A stretch of 64,000 nt of DNA, from NCBI RefSeq assembly GCF_007655305.1, contig NZ_VLOG01000037.1:62001-126000 (forward strand), written 5' to 3'. Source of the DNA: Algoriphagus algorifonticola (GTDB lineage Bacteria; Bacteroidota; Bacteroidia; Cytophagales; Cyclobacteriaceae). The translations under genes were made by a program, and so were the position numbers. Positions within the stretch are counted from its first letter, which is position 1, and every line of letters starts with the position of its first letter. Positions 52,464 to 62,328 of the stretch are shown piece after piece. The notes beneath the pieces were generated by a model that was not told where the DNA came from, ran no database searches, and was given only the letters and a program-made list of their open reading frames with translations.

Positions 52464-53186
52464 TTAAATATTCTCTTCCAACCTTCTTCTATACATCTGA
52501 ATCGTATTTTCCAGACCATAATACAAAGCATCACAAACCAAGGCATGGCCTATGGAAACCTCATCCAAAAAAGGGATTTTGTGTTTCAAAAATGCCAAGT
52601 TGTGTAAGTCTAAATCATGTCCGGCATTCAGTCCCAAACCTAATTCCTTGGCGATTTTGGATACCTCAACATAGGCAGCAACCGCTTTTTCCCGGTTCTC
52701 ATGATAGTGGGCTGCATAGGGTTCTGTATACAATTCCACCCGGTCGGTTCCAGTTTCTTTGGCGGGTTCAAAATACTTGCTCTCAGGATTGATAAATATG
52801 GATACTCTGCAGCCTGATTCTTTCAATTCAGCTACCATATCTTTCAAAAAAGACTGATTGGTAATCGTGTCCCAACCGGTATTGGAGGTGATCGCCTCTG
52901 GCGGATCAGGCACCAGGGTAGCTTGTGCAGGTTTTACCCTTTTCACCAGCTCCATATAGCGCTTATCGGGATACCCTTCTATATTAAATTCAGTAGTAAC
53001 GACCTCGGAAAGGTCTAATACATCCTGAAATCGGATATGCCTTTCATCAGGTCTTGGATGCACCGTGATTCCTTCAGCACCGAATCGTTCGCAGTCCAAG
53101 GCCACTTGCACTACATTGGGATTATTTGCTCCCCGTGCATTTCTCAAAGTGGCTATTTTATTAATATTTACACTTAGTTTAGTCAT
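52464..53186 (-). CDS. pdxJ: pyridoxine 5'-phosphate synthase
   Basis: The 240-residue TIM barrel has LSVNINKIATLRNARG, GAEGITVHPRPDERHI, NIEGYP, RVELYTEPYA and GLNAGHDLDLHNL...EVSIGHALV, all typical of PdxJ, which condenses 1-deoxyxylulose 5-phosphate with 3-amino-2-oxopropyl phosphate to form pyridoxine 5'-phosphate. PdxA is not in the window. Divergent from yqeY. Confidence 0.96.
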   Translation of the reverse strand: MTKLSVNINKIATLRNARGANNPNVVQVALDCERFGAEGITVHPRPDERHIRFQDVLDLSEVVTTEFNIEGYPDKRYMELVKRVKPAQATLVPDPPEAITSNTGWDTITNQSFLKDMVAELKESGCRVSIFINPESKYFEPAKETGTDRVELYTEPYAAHYHENREKAVAAYVEVSKIAKELGLGLNAGHDLDLHNLAFLKHKIPFLDEVSIGHALVCDALYYGLENTIQMYRRRLEENI

Positions 53187-53202
53187 AAACGAGTCAAAAA
53201 GG

Positions 53203-53210
53203 TATTTTTG
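53203..53210 (+). promoter_or_regulatory. -7 box TATTTTTG upstream of the yqeY operon
   Basis: Matches TAnnTTTG, 36 nt before the yqeY ATG. Likely start of the yqeY-cvpA-trpG transcript. Confidence 0.45.
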
Positions 53211-53246
53211 TCCGGATAATAATAGTATAACACAAACTTAGGACGA

Positions 53247-53699
53247 ATGAGTTTAAAGCAGAAGATAGAAAGTGAAATAAAATCAGCGATGATTGCTAAA
53301 GATAAGGGAAGATTGACAGCCTTGCGAGCAATCAAGTCGATGATTTTATTGGAAGAAACCAAAGGCGGAGCTAAAGGAGAAATTTCTTCGGATGATGAAT
53401 TGAAGCTTTTGACCAAAGCTGCCAAACAGAGAAAAGACTCTGCAGATATCTATGAACAGCAAGGTAGATTTGATTTGCATGAAGTTGAAATGACCGAATT
53501 AAAGGTGATTCAAGAGTTCCTTCCTAAGGAATTGACTGATGAGGAATTGACTGAGGCAGTCAAAGCAATTATCGCTCAAACAGGTGCTTCCAGCCCTAAA
53601 GACATGGGAAAAGTGATGGGAGTAGCAAGTAAACAGTTAACAGGAAAGGCAGATGGCAAGGCTATTGCTGATAAAGTAAAAGCATTGTTAAATAGCTAA
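53247..53699 (+). CDS. yqeY: GatB/YqeY domain-containing protein
   Basis: The 150-residue protein has the YqeY pattern: MSLKQKIESEIKSAMIAKDKGRLTALRAIKS, EAAKQRKDSADIYEQ-like, ELKVIQEFLPKELTDEEL and a C-terminal GKVMGVASKQLTGKADGKAIADKV resembling the GatB tail domain that contacts tRNA. The cellular role is unknown. First gene of a three-gene set with cvpA and trpG/pabA. Confidence 0.93.
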   Translation: MSLKQKIESEIKSAMIAKDKGRLTALRAIKSMILLEETKGGAKGEISSDDELKLLTKAAKQRKDSADIYEQQGRFDLHEVEMTELKVIQEFLPKELTDEELTEAVKAIIAQTGASSPKDMGKVMGVASKQLTGKADGKAIADKVKALLNS

Positions 53700-53700
53700 A

Positions 53701-54258
53701 TTGGAGAGTAGCTCAATCATCGATATAATCATAGTAGGCGTGCTGTTGCTAGGCGCCTACGAAGGATACAAACAAGGATTCCTGCTGGGAATCCTTGGTC
53801 TTTTTGGTTTTGTGATTGCAGTGATTCTGGGTTTCTATTTTATGGACCCACTAGCCGCATGGCTGGGTGAAAATGTGGAATCGGTGAATATTTCCTATCC
53901 TGTCATCGGCTTCCTGATCATCTTTGTGATTAGTTTGCTACTTATCCGGATTTTCGGATGGGTTTTGAAAAAAGTCATGGATTTGACCATTTTAGGAACA
54001 TTTGATTCCTTTGCCGGAGTGCTCTTTGGAGTAGTAAAAGCGGGATTTTTTCTAAGTCTCTTTCTGTGGTTTACCAAAGAATTTGACTTTGATTTTCCCA
54101 AAAAATGGGAGAGAAACTCCGAAATGATCGGATACATCGAACCTTGGGCTCCTGGGGTAATAGATTCTGTTTCCCCCTTTTTTCCTGAGGTAGAGTCCAC
54201 TAAAAGCAGTTTTGAAAAGTTGGTTGAGAAGGTGAAGGATGTTACTGTTGATAGATAA
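53701..54258 (+). CDS. CvpA family membrane protein
   Basis: The 185-residue protein has about four membrane helices, with IDIIIVGVLLLGAYEGYKQGFLLGILGLFGF and a conserved GxxxG-type region (TFDSFAGVLFGVVKAGFFLSLF). CvpA proteins are linked to colicin V secretion and envelope homeostasis. The start must be a TTG at 53701: an in-frame stop lies at 53689 and no ATG occurs before residue ~50. The TTG begins 1 nt after the yqeY stop, so translational coupling is likely. Confidence 0.82.
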   Translation: MESSSIIDIIIVGVLLLGAYEGYKQGFLLGILGLFGFVIAVILGFYFMDPLAAWLGENVESVNISYPVIGFLIIFVISLLLIRIFGWVLKKVMDLTILGTFDSFAGVLFGVVKAGFFLSLFLWFTKEFDFDFPKKWERNSEMIGYIEPWAPGVIDSVSPFFPEVESTKSSFEKLVEKVKDVTVDR

Positions 54259-54823
54259 TTTTGATTCATTCAGTCATATGCTGGCTGACTTGATTCGGCA
54301 AACAGGAGAGGAGCTTCGGGTAGTCAGAAATGATGTGTCCCTTGCTGAATTAAAAAGCATTCAATTTGAAGGACTCATATTATCTCCTGGGCCTGGAATT
54401 CCCAAACAGGCAGGGAACCTGATGGGCATACTCGATGAATATCATCAGCAAGTGCCTATTTTGGGTGTTTGCCTGGGACACCAGGCTATAGGGGAGTTTT
54501 TTGGGGCCTCTTTGGTGAAAAATAAGAAACCCACTCATGGCAAGGTTTACACCGTGAATAAAGTTGGGCAGCCTGAATTGTTGGAAAAACTACCGGAAAC
54601 CTTTCAGGTCACCAGATATCATTCGCTACAGCTTCAACAATTGCCTCAAGAAATCATCCCTATCCTTGAAACGAACTCAGGAGAAATCATGGGGATTCAG
54701 CATTCCTTTTTGCCAATAGTAGGAGTTCAGTATCATCCGGAAGCCTTGCTTACTGAATATGGGCTGGAATTGATCTACTCCTGGCTAAAGTTGATTCCGG
54801 AGAGGATTACCTTAAATCAATAA
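54239..54823 (+). CDS. glutamine amidotransferase, anthranilate/aminodeoxychorismate synthase component II
   Basis: The 194-residue class I glutaminase has the triad Cys78 (GVCLGHQA), His166 and Glu168 (VQYHPEAL) and the oxyanion loop SPGPGIP. It supplies ammonia to TrpE or PabB; without a partner gene here, TrpG and PabA cannot be separated. Its ATG lies inside cvpA, overlapping by 20 nt in another frame. Its 3' end overlaps the convergent lolA by 17 nt. Confidence 0.9.
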   Translation: MLLLIDNFDSFSHMLADLIRQTGEELRVVRNDVSLAELKSIQFEGLILSPGPGIPKQAGNLMGILDEYHQQVPILGVCLGHQAIGEFFGASLVKNKKPTHGKVYTVNKVGQPELLEKLPETFQVTRYHSLQLQQLPQEIIPILETNSGEIMGIQHSFLPIVGVQYHPEALLTEYGLELIYSWLKLIPERITLNQ

Positions 54824-55460
54824 TTTCTATTCCCGGATATTTTTTGGGATCAAAAGCAAAATAGCTGGAAGGTAGATTGGTGTTTTGCTTAAGGTTTTTG
54901 AAAGTATAGGAAAACATTCCTCCCTGTCCATCAAACATTTCCCATCCAAGCAAATCTTTGGTGTTTTTGTCAATCATCAGTTTGACCCGCTCAAAAGGTG
55001 TATTGTTGGTGGTGGCTTTGAGCTCAACAACAGATACTGTTTTGCCTTGATATTGCTTGTCGGCTAAGAGCTTATAGTCAAAGCCTGACTGATACATGCT
55101 ATAGATATTGGAAGGGGTCAATTCTCCTTCAGTCTGTGAGACATCGTTGATAGTCACTTCCCGGTATCCGTCAGCTTGGATAAAAGTCCAGACAGTCCTG
55201 CCATCATTGTAGATCTCCTGCTCAGGAAGCTTCAGACGATATTGTTCGCCTTTCACGGCTACTTCACCACTTTGCCTATCGCTTGAGCCCGTATTATCCT
55301 GATATGTAAAATCGAATTGAGCAGTAAAACCGTTCATGCTTTTGAACTTTTGGCTCATGGCATCCAATACGGTTTTGGCTTTGGGATCTTTTTGGGCAAA
55401 GGTAGGGAGTTCTAAGGCCAGGCTTAGAACCAGGGTTAAAACTAGGGCTAATTTATTCAT
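54807..55460 (-). CDS. lolA: outer membrane lipoprotein carrier protein LolA
   Basis: The 217-residue periplasmic protein has a signal peptide (LALVLTLVLSLALELPTFAQ) and LolA-type features: FKSMNGFTAQFDFTYQD, GEVAVKGEQYRLKLPEQEIYNDGRTVW and FERVKLMIDKNTKDLLGWEMFDGQG. It shuttles lipoproteins from LolCDE to the outer membrane, relevant here to GldK and SprE. It is 32 nt downstream of ftsK, matching the common ftsK-lolA order. Confidence 0.93.
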   Translation of the reverse strand: MNKLALVLTLVLSLALELPTFAQKDPKAKTVLDAMSQKFKSMNGFTAQFDFTYQDNTGSSDRQSGEVAVKGEQYRLKLPEQEIYNDGRTVWTFIQADGYREVTINDVSQTEGELTPSNIYSMYQSGFDYKLLADKQYQGKTVSVVELKATTNNTPFERVKLMIDKNTKDLLGWEMFDGQGGMFSYTFKNLKQNTNLPSSYFAFDPKKYPGIEIIDLR

Positions 55461-55492
55461 GTGTATTGTACCGATGGAAACTAAACCGGTAC

Positions 55493-57985
55493 TTACAAGC
55501 TATTCAATAACTGTTCCAAACTAGCTTCATCTTGAATGAGTACTTCTCGAGCTTTGGATCCTTCAAAAGGCCCAACTACTCCGGCGGCCTCTAATTGGTC
55601 TACAATTCTACCTGCACGGTTGTATCCCAATTTGAGTTTCCTCTGAATCAAGGAGGTACTTCCCTGTTGATGCATGACAATCAATCGGGCTGCATCGTCA
55701 AAAAGTGGGTCCCTGTCCGAAAAATCTACTTCGCCTACTCCACTTTCACTTTCCTCTCCCTCAAATTCAGGCAAGAGATAAGCATCAGAATAACCTTTTT
55801 GCTCTCCAATCCAGTCGCAAATCGCATCTACTTCAGGAGTATCCAAGAAAGCACATTGCAATCGAATCATTTCAGATCCTTGCGAAAGCAGCATATCCCC
55901 CATACCGATTAGTTGATCTGCTCCACCTCCGTCTAGAATGGTTCGGGAATCAATTTTGGAAGTCACTCGGAAGGAAAGTCTGGCTGGGAAATTTGCTTTG
56001 ATGATACCGGTAATTACATTCACGGACGGTCTTTGGGTAGCCACTACCAAATGTATTCCGATCGCTCTGGCTAATTGTGCCAATCGGGCAATGGGTCCCT
56101 CGATTTCTTTACCGGCAGTCATCATCAAGTCGGCCAATTCATCGATAACCAATACGATATAAGGCATGAAACGATGTCCTTTCTCAGGGTTGAGTTTTCT
56201 TGCCACAAATTTCGCATTATACTCTTTGAGGTTTCTCGCTCCGGCATCCTTCAAAAGGTTGTAGCGATTATCCATTTCGATGCAGAGTGAATTCAGCGTA
56301 TAAATTACTTTTTTGGTGTCCGTGATAATCGCCTCTTCGGATCCTGGAAGCTTGGCCAGGAAGTGCCTTTCTATTTTATTGAAGAGGGTTAATTCCACTT
56401 TTTTGGGATCCACCAACACAAACTTCAGCTGGGATGGGTGCTTTTTGTAAATCAGGGAAGCCAAAATCATATTCAGACCCACAGACTTACCTTGTCCGGT
56501 AGCACCTGCCATTAGCAAGTGAGGCATTTTCGCCAAATCCACTACGAATACCTCATTGGAAATAGTTTTTCCCAAGGCAATAGGCAGATCTTTGTCCGAG
56601 CGCATGAATTTTTCTGTGCCTAATACAGCTCTTGCCGGCACTAATTCCCGGTTTTTGTTGGGAACTTCTATACCGATAGTACCTTTTCCGGGGATAGGGG
56701 CGATAATACGGATACCTAGGGCAGCTAAGCTAAGGGCAATATCATCTTCCAGGTTTTTGATCTTTGAAATTTTAACCCCAGGTTCCGGTACAATTTCATA
56801 CAGCGTTACAGTAGGACCTATCGTAGCCTTGATTTCCTGAATCCCTATTTTAAAGTTCTCCAAGGTCTCTACGATTTTGTTTTTATTTTCTTCCAGTTCC
56901 TGCCGGGTAACGGTTACTTTTTGAAGATCATATTCATTCAACAAATCCAAGGTTGGGTATTTGTATTTCGGCAGATCCAGGGTCGGATCGTAGGGATCCA
57001 GGTTTTCTACTTCTTCCGCAGTCTTTTCCTCATGTACAGGCTTGGTCACAGAGAACTGCTTTTCCTCAACCACTCCCTCTGATTTCTTTTCCTTGATTTC
57101 GTCCAGCAGATTTACCTGAGGTACATTGAAAAGGTCATCCTCTTCTTCCGTTTTTTCGGTGGAAAGCTCAATAGGTCCTTCATTTCCTTTGACAGTCCAG
57201 CTTGACCCATCATCTTCGATTTCTTCCTCCTCATCCAGAGCAAATGGATCTTCATTTTTCGAACTCGGCTTGATAGCCAAATCATCAGAGTCTTCGGATT
57301 CTTCTTCCTCATACGGAATATCATCTCCGCTATTTTTGAGACTAAACCAATCCAGTTTATCAATATCAAAAAAGAATATTACGAAAATCAGCAGTGCTCC
57401 GCCAATTAGAATGAAAGTGCCCCATCCCAAGAAATCGGAGGAAAGCTTAGCCAATTCGTACCCAAAACCTCCGGACAAGAAACTCCAATAAGAGTATCCC
57501 TGGACTAAAATTACGATATACCCGGTGAGCAAGCCCAACCAGAAAGTAAAGAATAAGGCGAAGCTGGTGTAGCGGGTCAAAGAAATTATGGAAAGCTTAA
57601 ATGTCCATCTAAAACCCAAAATGAATAGAAAGGGAGGAAATAGGAATGCTGCGACGCCAAACCACCGATAGATCATCCAATGGCCTGCCTGAGCACCTAA
57701 AAATCCCAACCAGTTTTGGGATTCTCTGGCAGATTCCCGAATAGCCTCAGAATCATTGTTCATGACTACACTTTGATCCGCAGGTCCATTGAGCAGATAG
57801 CTGATAAAAGCGATAAACAGAAATATACCTGCTGACATCAAGATGATGCCTAAGGTCAAAACAAACTTGGAGTCTTTGAAGCCTCCCAAAGAGATTTTGG
57901 GTCCTTTACTTTTAGTAGAGGCTGCTTTTTTTGCGTTTTCTCCTTTTTTTCGAAAAGTATTGGTCCTGGGTGAATTGGTGGCCAT
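55493..57985 (-). CDS. ftsK: DNA translocase FtsK/SpoIIIE
   Basis: The 830-residue protein has four to five N-terminal membrane helices (residues ~35-215), an acidic low-complexity linker (~220-330), then the motor: beta-domain, Walker A GATGQGKS, Walker B YIVLVIDELADLMM, LVVATQRPSVNVITG, and a C-terminal winged-helix gamma domain (QRKLKLGYNRAGRIVDQLEAAGVVGP) that reads KOPS-type sequences. It acts in chromosome segregation at the septum. Confidence 0.96.
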   Translation of the reverse strand: MATNSPRTNTFRKKGENAKKAASTKSKGPKISLGGFKDSKFVLTLGIILMSAGIFLFIAFISYLLNGPADQSVVMNNDSEAIRESARESQNWLGFLGAQAGHWMIYRWFGVAAFLFPPFLFILGFRWTFKLSIISLTRYTSFALFFTFWLGLLTGYIVILVQGYSYWSFLSGGFGYELAKLSSDFLGWGTFILIGGALLIFVIFFFDIDKLDWFSLKNSGDDIPYEEEESEDSDDLAIKPSSKNEDPFALDEEEEIEDDGSSWTVKGNEGPIELSTEKTEEEDDLFNVPQVNLLDEIKEKKSEGVVEEKQFSVTKPVHEEKTAEEVENLDPYDPTLDLPKYKYPTLDLLNEYDLQKVTVTRQELEENKNKIVETLENFKIGIQEIKATIGPTVTLYEIVPEPGVKISKIKNLEDDIALSLAALGIRIIAPIPGKGTIGIEVPNKNRELVPARAVLGTEKFMRSDKDLPIALGKTISNEVFVVDLAKMPHLLMAGATGQGKSVGLNMILASLIYKKHPSQLKFVLVDPKKVELTLFNKIERHFLAKLPGSEEAIITDTKKVIYTLNSLCIEMDNRYNLLKDAGARNLKEYNAKFVARKLNPEKGHRFMPYIVLVIDELADLMMTAGKEIEGPIARLAQLARAIGIHLVVATQRPSVNVITGIIKANFPARLSFRVTSKIDSRTILDGGGADQLIGMGDMLLSQGSEMIRLQCAFLDTPEVDAICDWIGEQKGYSDAYLLPEFEGEESESGVGEVDFSDRDPLFDDAARLIVMHQQGSTSLIQRKLKLGYNRAGRIVDQLEAAGVVGPFEGSKAREVLIQDEASLEQLLNSL

Positions 57986-58039
57986 GTATTAGATTCAAAT
58001 CCGATTTTAAGATAAGGCTTCCTAAGGAAGTTTGGCAAA

Positions 58040-59080
58040 TTACCTCGAAAAATAAGCCAATAATCCTTTTTTGATACGTTTAATCAGGCTAGGTCCCTCA
58101 TAAATCATGCCTGAGTACACTTGAACTAAGCTGGCTCCGGCCTGTAATTTTTCAATTGCATCTTCTGCGGAATAAATTCCTCCAACTCCAATGATAGGAA
58201 ATGCGCCTATGGATTTCTGATTAAGGTATCTGATTACTTCAGTGCTTCTGTTTTTCAAAACTTTTCCACTGACTCCGCCTGCACCAATTGCTTCTACCTG
58301 ATTCTTATCGGTCTTCAAAGCACTGCGATCAATGGTGGTATTGGTTGCGATGACTCCGTCTATTTCCGTTTCCAGCACAATTTCTATGATGTCGTCCAAT
58401 TGTCCATCTGTCAAATCCGGAGCAATTTTGAGGAGGATAGGTTTGGGTTTTTCTTTCGAATCATTCGCGGCTTTAACAGCTGAGAGCAAGGCTTTCAGAG
58501 GCTCCTTTTCCTGTAAATCCCGAAGGTTGGGGGTGTTGGGTGAGCTGACATTGACCACAAAATAATCCACATAGGGATGTAATGCATCGAGGCAATACAA
58601 GTAATCGTCCACTGCGTTTTCATTCGGGGTTACCTTGTTTTTGCCAATATTCCCACCGACGATGACATCGGATTTTCTTTTTTTCAATCGCTCCACAGCT
58701 TCCAGTACCCCACCGTTGTTAAAGCCCATTCTGTTGATGAGCGCTTCATCCTGAGGAAGCCGAAACAATCGAGGTTGAGGATTTCCTTCCTGAGGCTTTG
58801 GGGTCAATGTTCCAATCTCAATAAACCCAAAACCCAACATGGCCATTTCATCAATCAGTTTGGCATCTTTATCGAATCCAGCTGCCAATCCCACAGGATT
58901 TTTGAATTTCAAGCCAAAAACCTCCCTTTCCAACAAAGGATCATCCAATCTGAAATTGGCTTTCAAAGCAGACTTTACAATCGGAAGGTTGAAAGTCAGT
59001 TTGGTGAGGTCGAATGTGAGATGATGGGCAGCTTCCGGTTTCTTCAGGAAGAGCAGAGGCTTTAGCAGAGATTTGTACAC
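58040..59080 (-). CDS. pyrD: dihydroorotate dehydrogenase (quinone), class 2
   Basis: The 346-residue enzyme has the membrane-associated N-terminal helix region of class 2 ([17 protein letters not shown]), [44 protein letters not shown] with the catalytic Ser, LKIAPDLTD and [11 protein letters not shown]. It oxidises dihydroorotate with FMN and transfers electrons to quinone. The start is GTG (59080); no in-frame ATG occurs before residue ~80. Confidence 0.95.
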   Translation of the reverse strand: MYKSLLKPLLFLKKPEAAHHLTFDLTKLTFNLPIVKSALKANFRLDDPLLEREVFGLKFKNPVGLAAGFDKDAKLIDEMAMLGFGFIEIGTLTPKPQEGNPQPRLFRLPQDEALINRMGFNNGGVLEAVERLKKRKSDVIVGGNIGKNKVTPNENAVDDYLYCLDALHPYVDYFVVNVSSPNTPNLRDLQEKEPLKALLSAVKAANDSKEKPKPILLKIAPDLTDGQLDDIIEIVLETEIDGVIATNTTIDRSALKTDKNQVEAIGAGGVSGKVLKNRSTEVIRYLNQKSIGAFPIIGVGGIYSAEDAIEKLQAGASLVQVYSGMIYEGPSLIKRIKKGLLAYFSR

Positions 59081-59102
59081 GGAGCAGAATTTTGAACTAT
59101 TG

Positions 59103-59110
59103 CAAAGGTA
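59103..59110 (-). promoter_or_regulatory. -7 box TACCTTTG of pyrD
   Basis: Minus strand TACCTTTGCA, 22 nt before the GTG start of pyrD. Same TAnnTTTGCA form as at gltX, rpsP, atpI-like and engB. Confidence 0.5.
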
Positions 59111-59171
59111 ATATTCCCATTTAGAAAATGGGGAAGCTAATCAGGAATTCAGCAGGAGTGAGGAGTTGGAT

Positions 59172-59915
59172 TTATTGAACAATTTCAAATTTTTCCCCTG
59201 CTTCTTTTCGGGTATAGGCATTGAAGTGCCACCATTCAGAACCAATTCCCTTAAATCCTGCGGCAAACATCACCTTTCGCAATACCTCCCGATTGGCCAC
59301 TTGCTGCGGAGTGATTTTTCTTTCTGCCAGCATTTGTTTTTCCCGATCAGGATAGGCAGGATAGCCGAAGAAATCATAGCCTGTGCCCATATCCAGTGCC
59401 GAATCAGCCTTAGTATCATAAATGGTCAAGTCCACCGCAACTCCAAAATTATGCAGACTGCCAACTTTGGGATCTGCCACATAAAGCGGCTTAATACTAT
59501 CCGGCTTATCCAAATTATCCCATAAAATCTGCTGAACCGATAGCGGTCTGACTCCATCATAAACCAAAAGCGTATAATCTGGATTTTCTGCTTGAAGGAG
59601 CTCTTGGGCCTTTTTCAATTGATCCGCTACCTCAGGCTGTAAGTAAGCTCTATCCAATTCTCCATAGACATCCTGCCCAAAAAAATTATCAGTAGTGGAA
59701 TACTTTAATTCTACCCTGATCCCGGGGATATATTCCTGCAAGTCTACTAATCCTTGATCAATGAGCCTTTGTTCCAGTTCCGAAACGGGATACATGGTAA
59801 GGGCCGTGATTGCCTCAGCTTCTTGCCTTTGATTTTCAGAAAAGGTTTCCTGATCACTTTTGGGTGCTGAGCAAGCCGCCATGACCATCATTCCTATGTA
59901 AATAAGTTTTTTCAA
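59172..59915 (-). CDS. D-alanyl-D-alanine dipeptidase (VanX/DdpX family, M15) lipoprotein
   Basis: The 247-residue protein starts with TTG (59915), giving a short signal peptide with lipobox VMAAC (Cys15). It carries the VanX-type motifs: YDGVRP with Arg123, SLHNFGVAVD with His155 and Asp162 as zinc ligands, and SEWWHF with Glu227 and His230. It probably cleaves D-Ala-D-Ala from peptidoglycan turnover; vancomycin resistance is not implied as no VanH/VanA is present. It overlaps the preceding SDR gene by 4 nt (TTGA). Confidence 0.9.
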   Translation of the reverse strand: MKKLIYIGMMVMAACSAPKSDQETFSENQRQEAEAITALTMYPVSELEQRLIDQGLVDLQEYIPGIRVELKYSTTDNFFGQDVYGELDRAYLQPEVADQLKKAQELLQAENPDYTLLVYDGVRPLSVQQILWDNLDKPDSIKPLYVADPKVGSLHNFGVAVDLTIYDTKADSALDMGTGYDFFGYPAYPDREKQMLAERKITPQQVANREVLRKVMFAAGFKGIGSEWWHFNAYTRKEAGEKFEIVQ

Positions 59916-60670
59916 AGCTTTTTATTGACCAGAGTGGAGGATGCCTGAGCTGTGGGTAATACTACAATATCCGCTAAAACAACATGAGATGGCCTGTTTA
60001 CGCAGAACTCTACGATTTCGGCAATATCCTGAGCGACTAAGGGTTCAAATCCCTGGTAAACTTTCTCCGCTCGATCTTCATCTCCTTTGAATCTCACTAC
60101 AGAAAACTCAGTTTCCACCAAGCCTGGGTGAATTCCTATTACTTTGATGCCAAAGGGATTTAAATCCAATCTCATTCCTTTTGTGATGGCGTCTACGGCA
60201 TGTTTGGAACCGCAATACACATTTCCGTTGGGGTAGACTTCTTTTCCGGCAATAGATCCAATGTTGATGATTGTTCCGGATTTCCGCTCACACATGCCTG
60301 GAATTACCGCTTTGGATACATAGAGTAAACCTTTCACATTGATATCCATCATCGCATCCCAGTCATCCAGACTTCCTGATTGAATGGGGTCTAAGCCATG
60401 AGCATTTCCAGCGTTGTTAACTAGGATTTCTATATTTTTCCAGTTTTCCGGTAGATTCTCAATCAATCCAAATACAGCTTCTTTATCTCTTACATCAAAA
60501 ACCAAAGGCAAAACTTCTATTCCCGAAGGAACTTCCTTTTTGAGTTCATCCAATCTAGCAGCTCTTCTACCCGTGGCAATAATATGATAGCCGTTTTTTG
60601 CCAAAATAAGAGCACAGGCTTTCCCAATTCCAGATGTGGCTCCTGTGATCATTGCTATTTTTCTTTCCAT
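59912..60670 (-). CDS. SDR family NAD(P)-dependent oxidoreductase
   Basis: The 252-residue protein is a classical short-chain dehydrogenase: TGATSGIGKACA at the N-terminus, NNAGNAHG, catalytic Ser in NIGSIAGKE and YxxxK in YCGSKHAV. RLDLNPFGIKVIGIHPGLVETEF is typical of YdfG-like serine/3-hydroxy acid dehydrogenases. The substrate is not deducible. Coupled to the VanX-like gene by a 4-nt overlap. Confidence 0.92.
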   Translation of the reverse strand: MERKIAMITGATSGIGKACALILAKNGYHIIATGRRAARLDELKKEVPSGIEVLPLVFDVRDKEAVFGLIENLPENWKNIEILVNNAGNAHGLDPIQSGSLDDWDAMMDINVKGLLYVSKAVIPGMCERKSGTIINIGSIAGKEVYPNGNVYCGSKHAVDAITKGMRLDLNPFGIKVIGIHPGLVETEFSVVRFKGDEDRAEKVYQGFEPLVAQDIAEIVEFCVNRPSHVVLADIVVLPTAQASSTLVNKKL

Positions 60671-60729
60671 ATTCCCAAGTTAGGAGAATTGGGAAAAAAC
60701 AAAAATTCAAAGAGGATAATGGAAAGAAT

Positions 60730-61533
60730 TTACTGGAAATTCAGATACAAAGTGATCGTTTTTCTTCGGACAGAACTGAGGGCATCCCGTATATCTGGAT
60801 TGGTGTTTTCGGCCTGATACAGATTATTTAATCCATGGGAAAAGCGGATTTCAGGAGCAAATTTGAAAAACTTGAAATAAATCTCGAATCCCATTCCCAT
60901 TTCAATAGCAAAGTCCTGTCCAGTCGTAACTAAGTCCTCCAAGTTTGCTTCCTCTTGAGACTTGGTTCTGAATTGATAGCTGCCGCCACCCAGAAAATAC
61001 ATTCTGGTATTATTGAATCTAACCGATTTGTATTTCAACAGCAGAGGCAATTCCACCAGGGTAGCTTCCGAAGTATAAGTCTGTATGTCAAAAGTGGAAT
61101 TGACAGGTTCATCTGGCGAAGGTGTGGTATTTCCCGGAAAATTATCCGGAAAGAAATGTACTTCAGTCTTAAACTCGTAAAATCCTACTTTGGGGGTGAA
61201 TAGTAATTGTACCTGATCATGAAAGCGCAGCATTCCGATGAATCCTAGAGAAAAACCTGGATTAAATCTTGGGAAGATGGCTCTTACATCCCCCGCAGCT
61301 GGATTTAATGCATTCACAAAGGCATCGCTATACTCCAGTCGGTAGATACTGTTGTGACCTGCCAGAAAAAATCCGTAGGAAACCAGCTTATCATCCGAAC
61401 CAGAAGTACTGGTCATTCCAAACAGTCCTTGGGCAGACAGTTTTTCAGAAGAAAATAGAACAGCAAGAAAGAGCAGGAAAATTACTTTTCCCCTACATAA
61501 ATCGAGCTTATTCCAAAAGTGAGTGGTTTGCAT
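60730..61533 (-). CDS. porT: PorT/SprT family outer membrane protein (type IX secretion)
   Basis: The 267-residue product has a signal peptide ([19 protein letters not shown] after an 17-residue basic/polar N-region) and then beta strands: [71 protein letters not shown], and an aromatic-ended C-terminus (LYLNFQ). Position directly after ubiE is the usual place of porT in Bacteroidota. PorT/SprT is required for T9SS. The ATG at 61533 lies inside ubiE, a 52-nt overlap; no later start fits a signal peptide. Confidence 0.82.
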   Translation of the reverse strand: MQTTHFWNKLDLCRGKVIFLLFLAVLFSSEKLSAQGLFGMTSTSGSDDKLVSYGFFLAGHNSIYRLEYSDAFVNALNPAAGDVRAIFPRFNPGFSLGFIGMLRFHDQVQLLFTPKVGFYEFKTEVHFFPDNFPGNTTPSPDEPVNSTFDIQTYTSEATLVELPLLLKYKSVRFNNTRMYFLGGGSYQFRTKSQEEANLEDLVTTGQDFAIEMGMGFEIYFKFFKFAPEIRFSHGLNNLYQAENTNPDIRDALSSVRRKTITLYLNFQ

Positions 61534-62204
61534 AAAGTGCTGTGAAATCCAACTTTTTTCAATACCGCCAGGAAATCCTGTCCATCCGGAAATGCCTGTA
61601 CTGATTCAGGAAGATAAGTATAAGCAGAATTGTCCTTGGATACAATCTTTCCTATTTGAGGAAGGACAGTATTGGAATAAAAGGAATATGCCTGCTTCAT
61701 AGGAAATGCTCTCGGCTTGCTAAATTCCAAAATCACTGTTTTCCCTCCGGGCTTCAATACCCGATACATATCTGCTAGACCCTTTTCCAGATTTTCGAAG
61801 TTTCTTACTCCAAATGAAACGATGACAGCATCAAACTTATTATCCTCAAAGAGTAAACCTTCAGAATCCCCCAGCTGCATTTCGATTTTATCATCGAAGC
61901 CACGTTTCTTCATTTTCTTTCTTCCTTCTGAAAGCATGCCCTCAGAAATATCCACTCCGATGATTTTATCCGGATTCAAAGCCAATGCTTCTATCGCAAA
62001 ATCTCCGGTACCTGTAGCAATGTCCAAAATCAGTTTAGGCTGATCTTTTTTGAGCATTTTGATTGCTTTCTTTCTCCAGATAATATCAATTCCAAGACTG
62101 AGCACATGATTGAGCAAGTCATATTTTGGACTGATATTATTGAACATTTCAGCCACCTGGGCTTTTTTCGGGTCTTCTTTATCTTTGTAAGGGACGACAG
62201 ACAT
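61482..62204 (-). CDS. ubiE: demethylmenaquinone methyltransferase
   Basis: The product has 240 residues from the ATG at 62204 (a GTG precedes it by one codon). Class I methyltransferase with [24 protein letters not shown] motif [34 protein letters not shown] and LEFSKP. In this phylum the quinone is menaquinone, so it performs the final C-methylation (MenG role). It is convergent-free and tightly followed by porT. Confidence 0.94.
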   Translation of the reverse strand: MSVVPYKDKEDPKKAQVAEMFNNISPKYDLLNHVLSLGIDIIWRKKAIKMLKKDQPKLILDIATGTGDFAIEALALNPDKIIGVDISEGMLSEGRKKMKKRGFDDKIEMQLGDSEGLLFEDNKFDAVIVSFGVRNFENLEKGLADMYRVLKPGGKTVILEFSKPRAFPMKQAYSFYSNTVLPQIGKIVSKDNSAYTYLPESVQAFPDGQDFLAVLKKVGFHSTLCKPLTFGISSIYVGEK

Positions 62205-62303
62205 CACAAAATCTTTCTAATGGGACACAATATTACTCAAGAAACCCGAGGAATTGAAAATTGTTGAGTTTGAATGGAATTCATTTGCTAAATAATAAAG
62301 CCT

Positions 62304-62311
62304 TATTTTTG
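62304..62311 (+). promoter_or_regulatory. -7 box TATTTTTG of engB with upstream TTTG
   Basis: TATTTTTGCA, 18 nt before the engB ATG. A TTTG at 62284-62287 lies 16 nt upstream, slightly short of the usual -33 spacing. Confidence 0.5.
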
Positions 62312-62328
62312 CAGTCAATACTAGAGTC

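Noticed and set aside
59172-59915. Vancomycin-resistance (VanX) gene
   Set aside because: The fold fits, but no VanH/VanA/VanRS genes are near and it is a lipoprotein, so a peptidoglycan-recycling dipeptidase is more likely.
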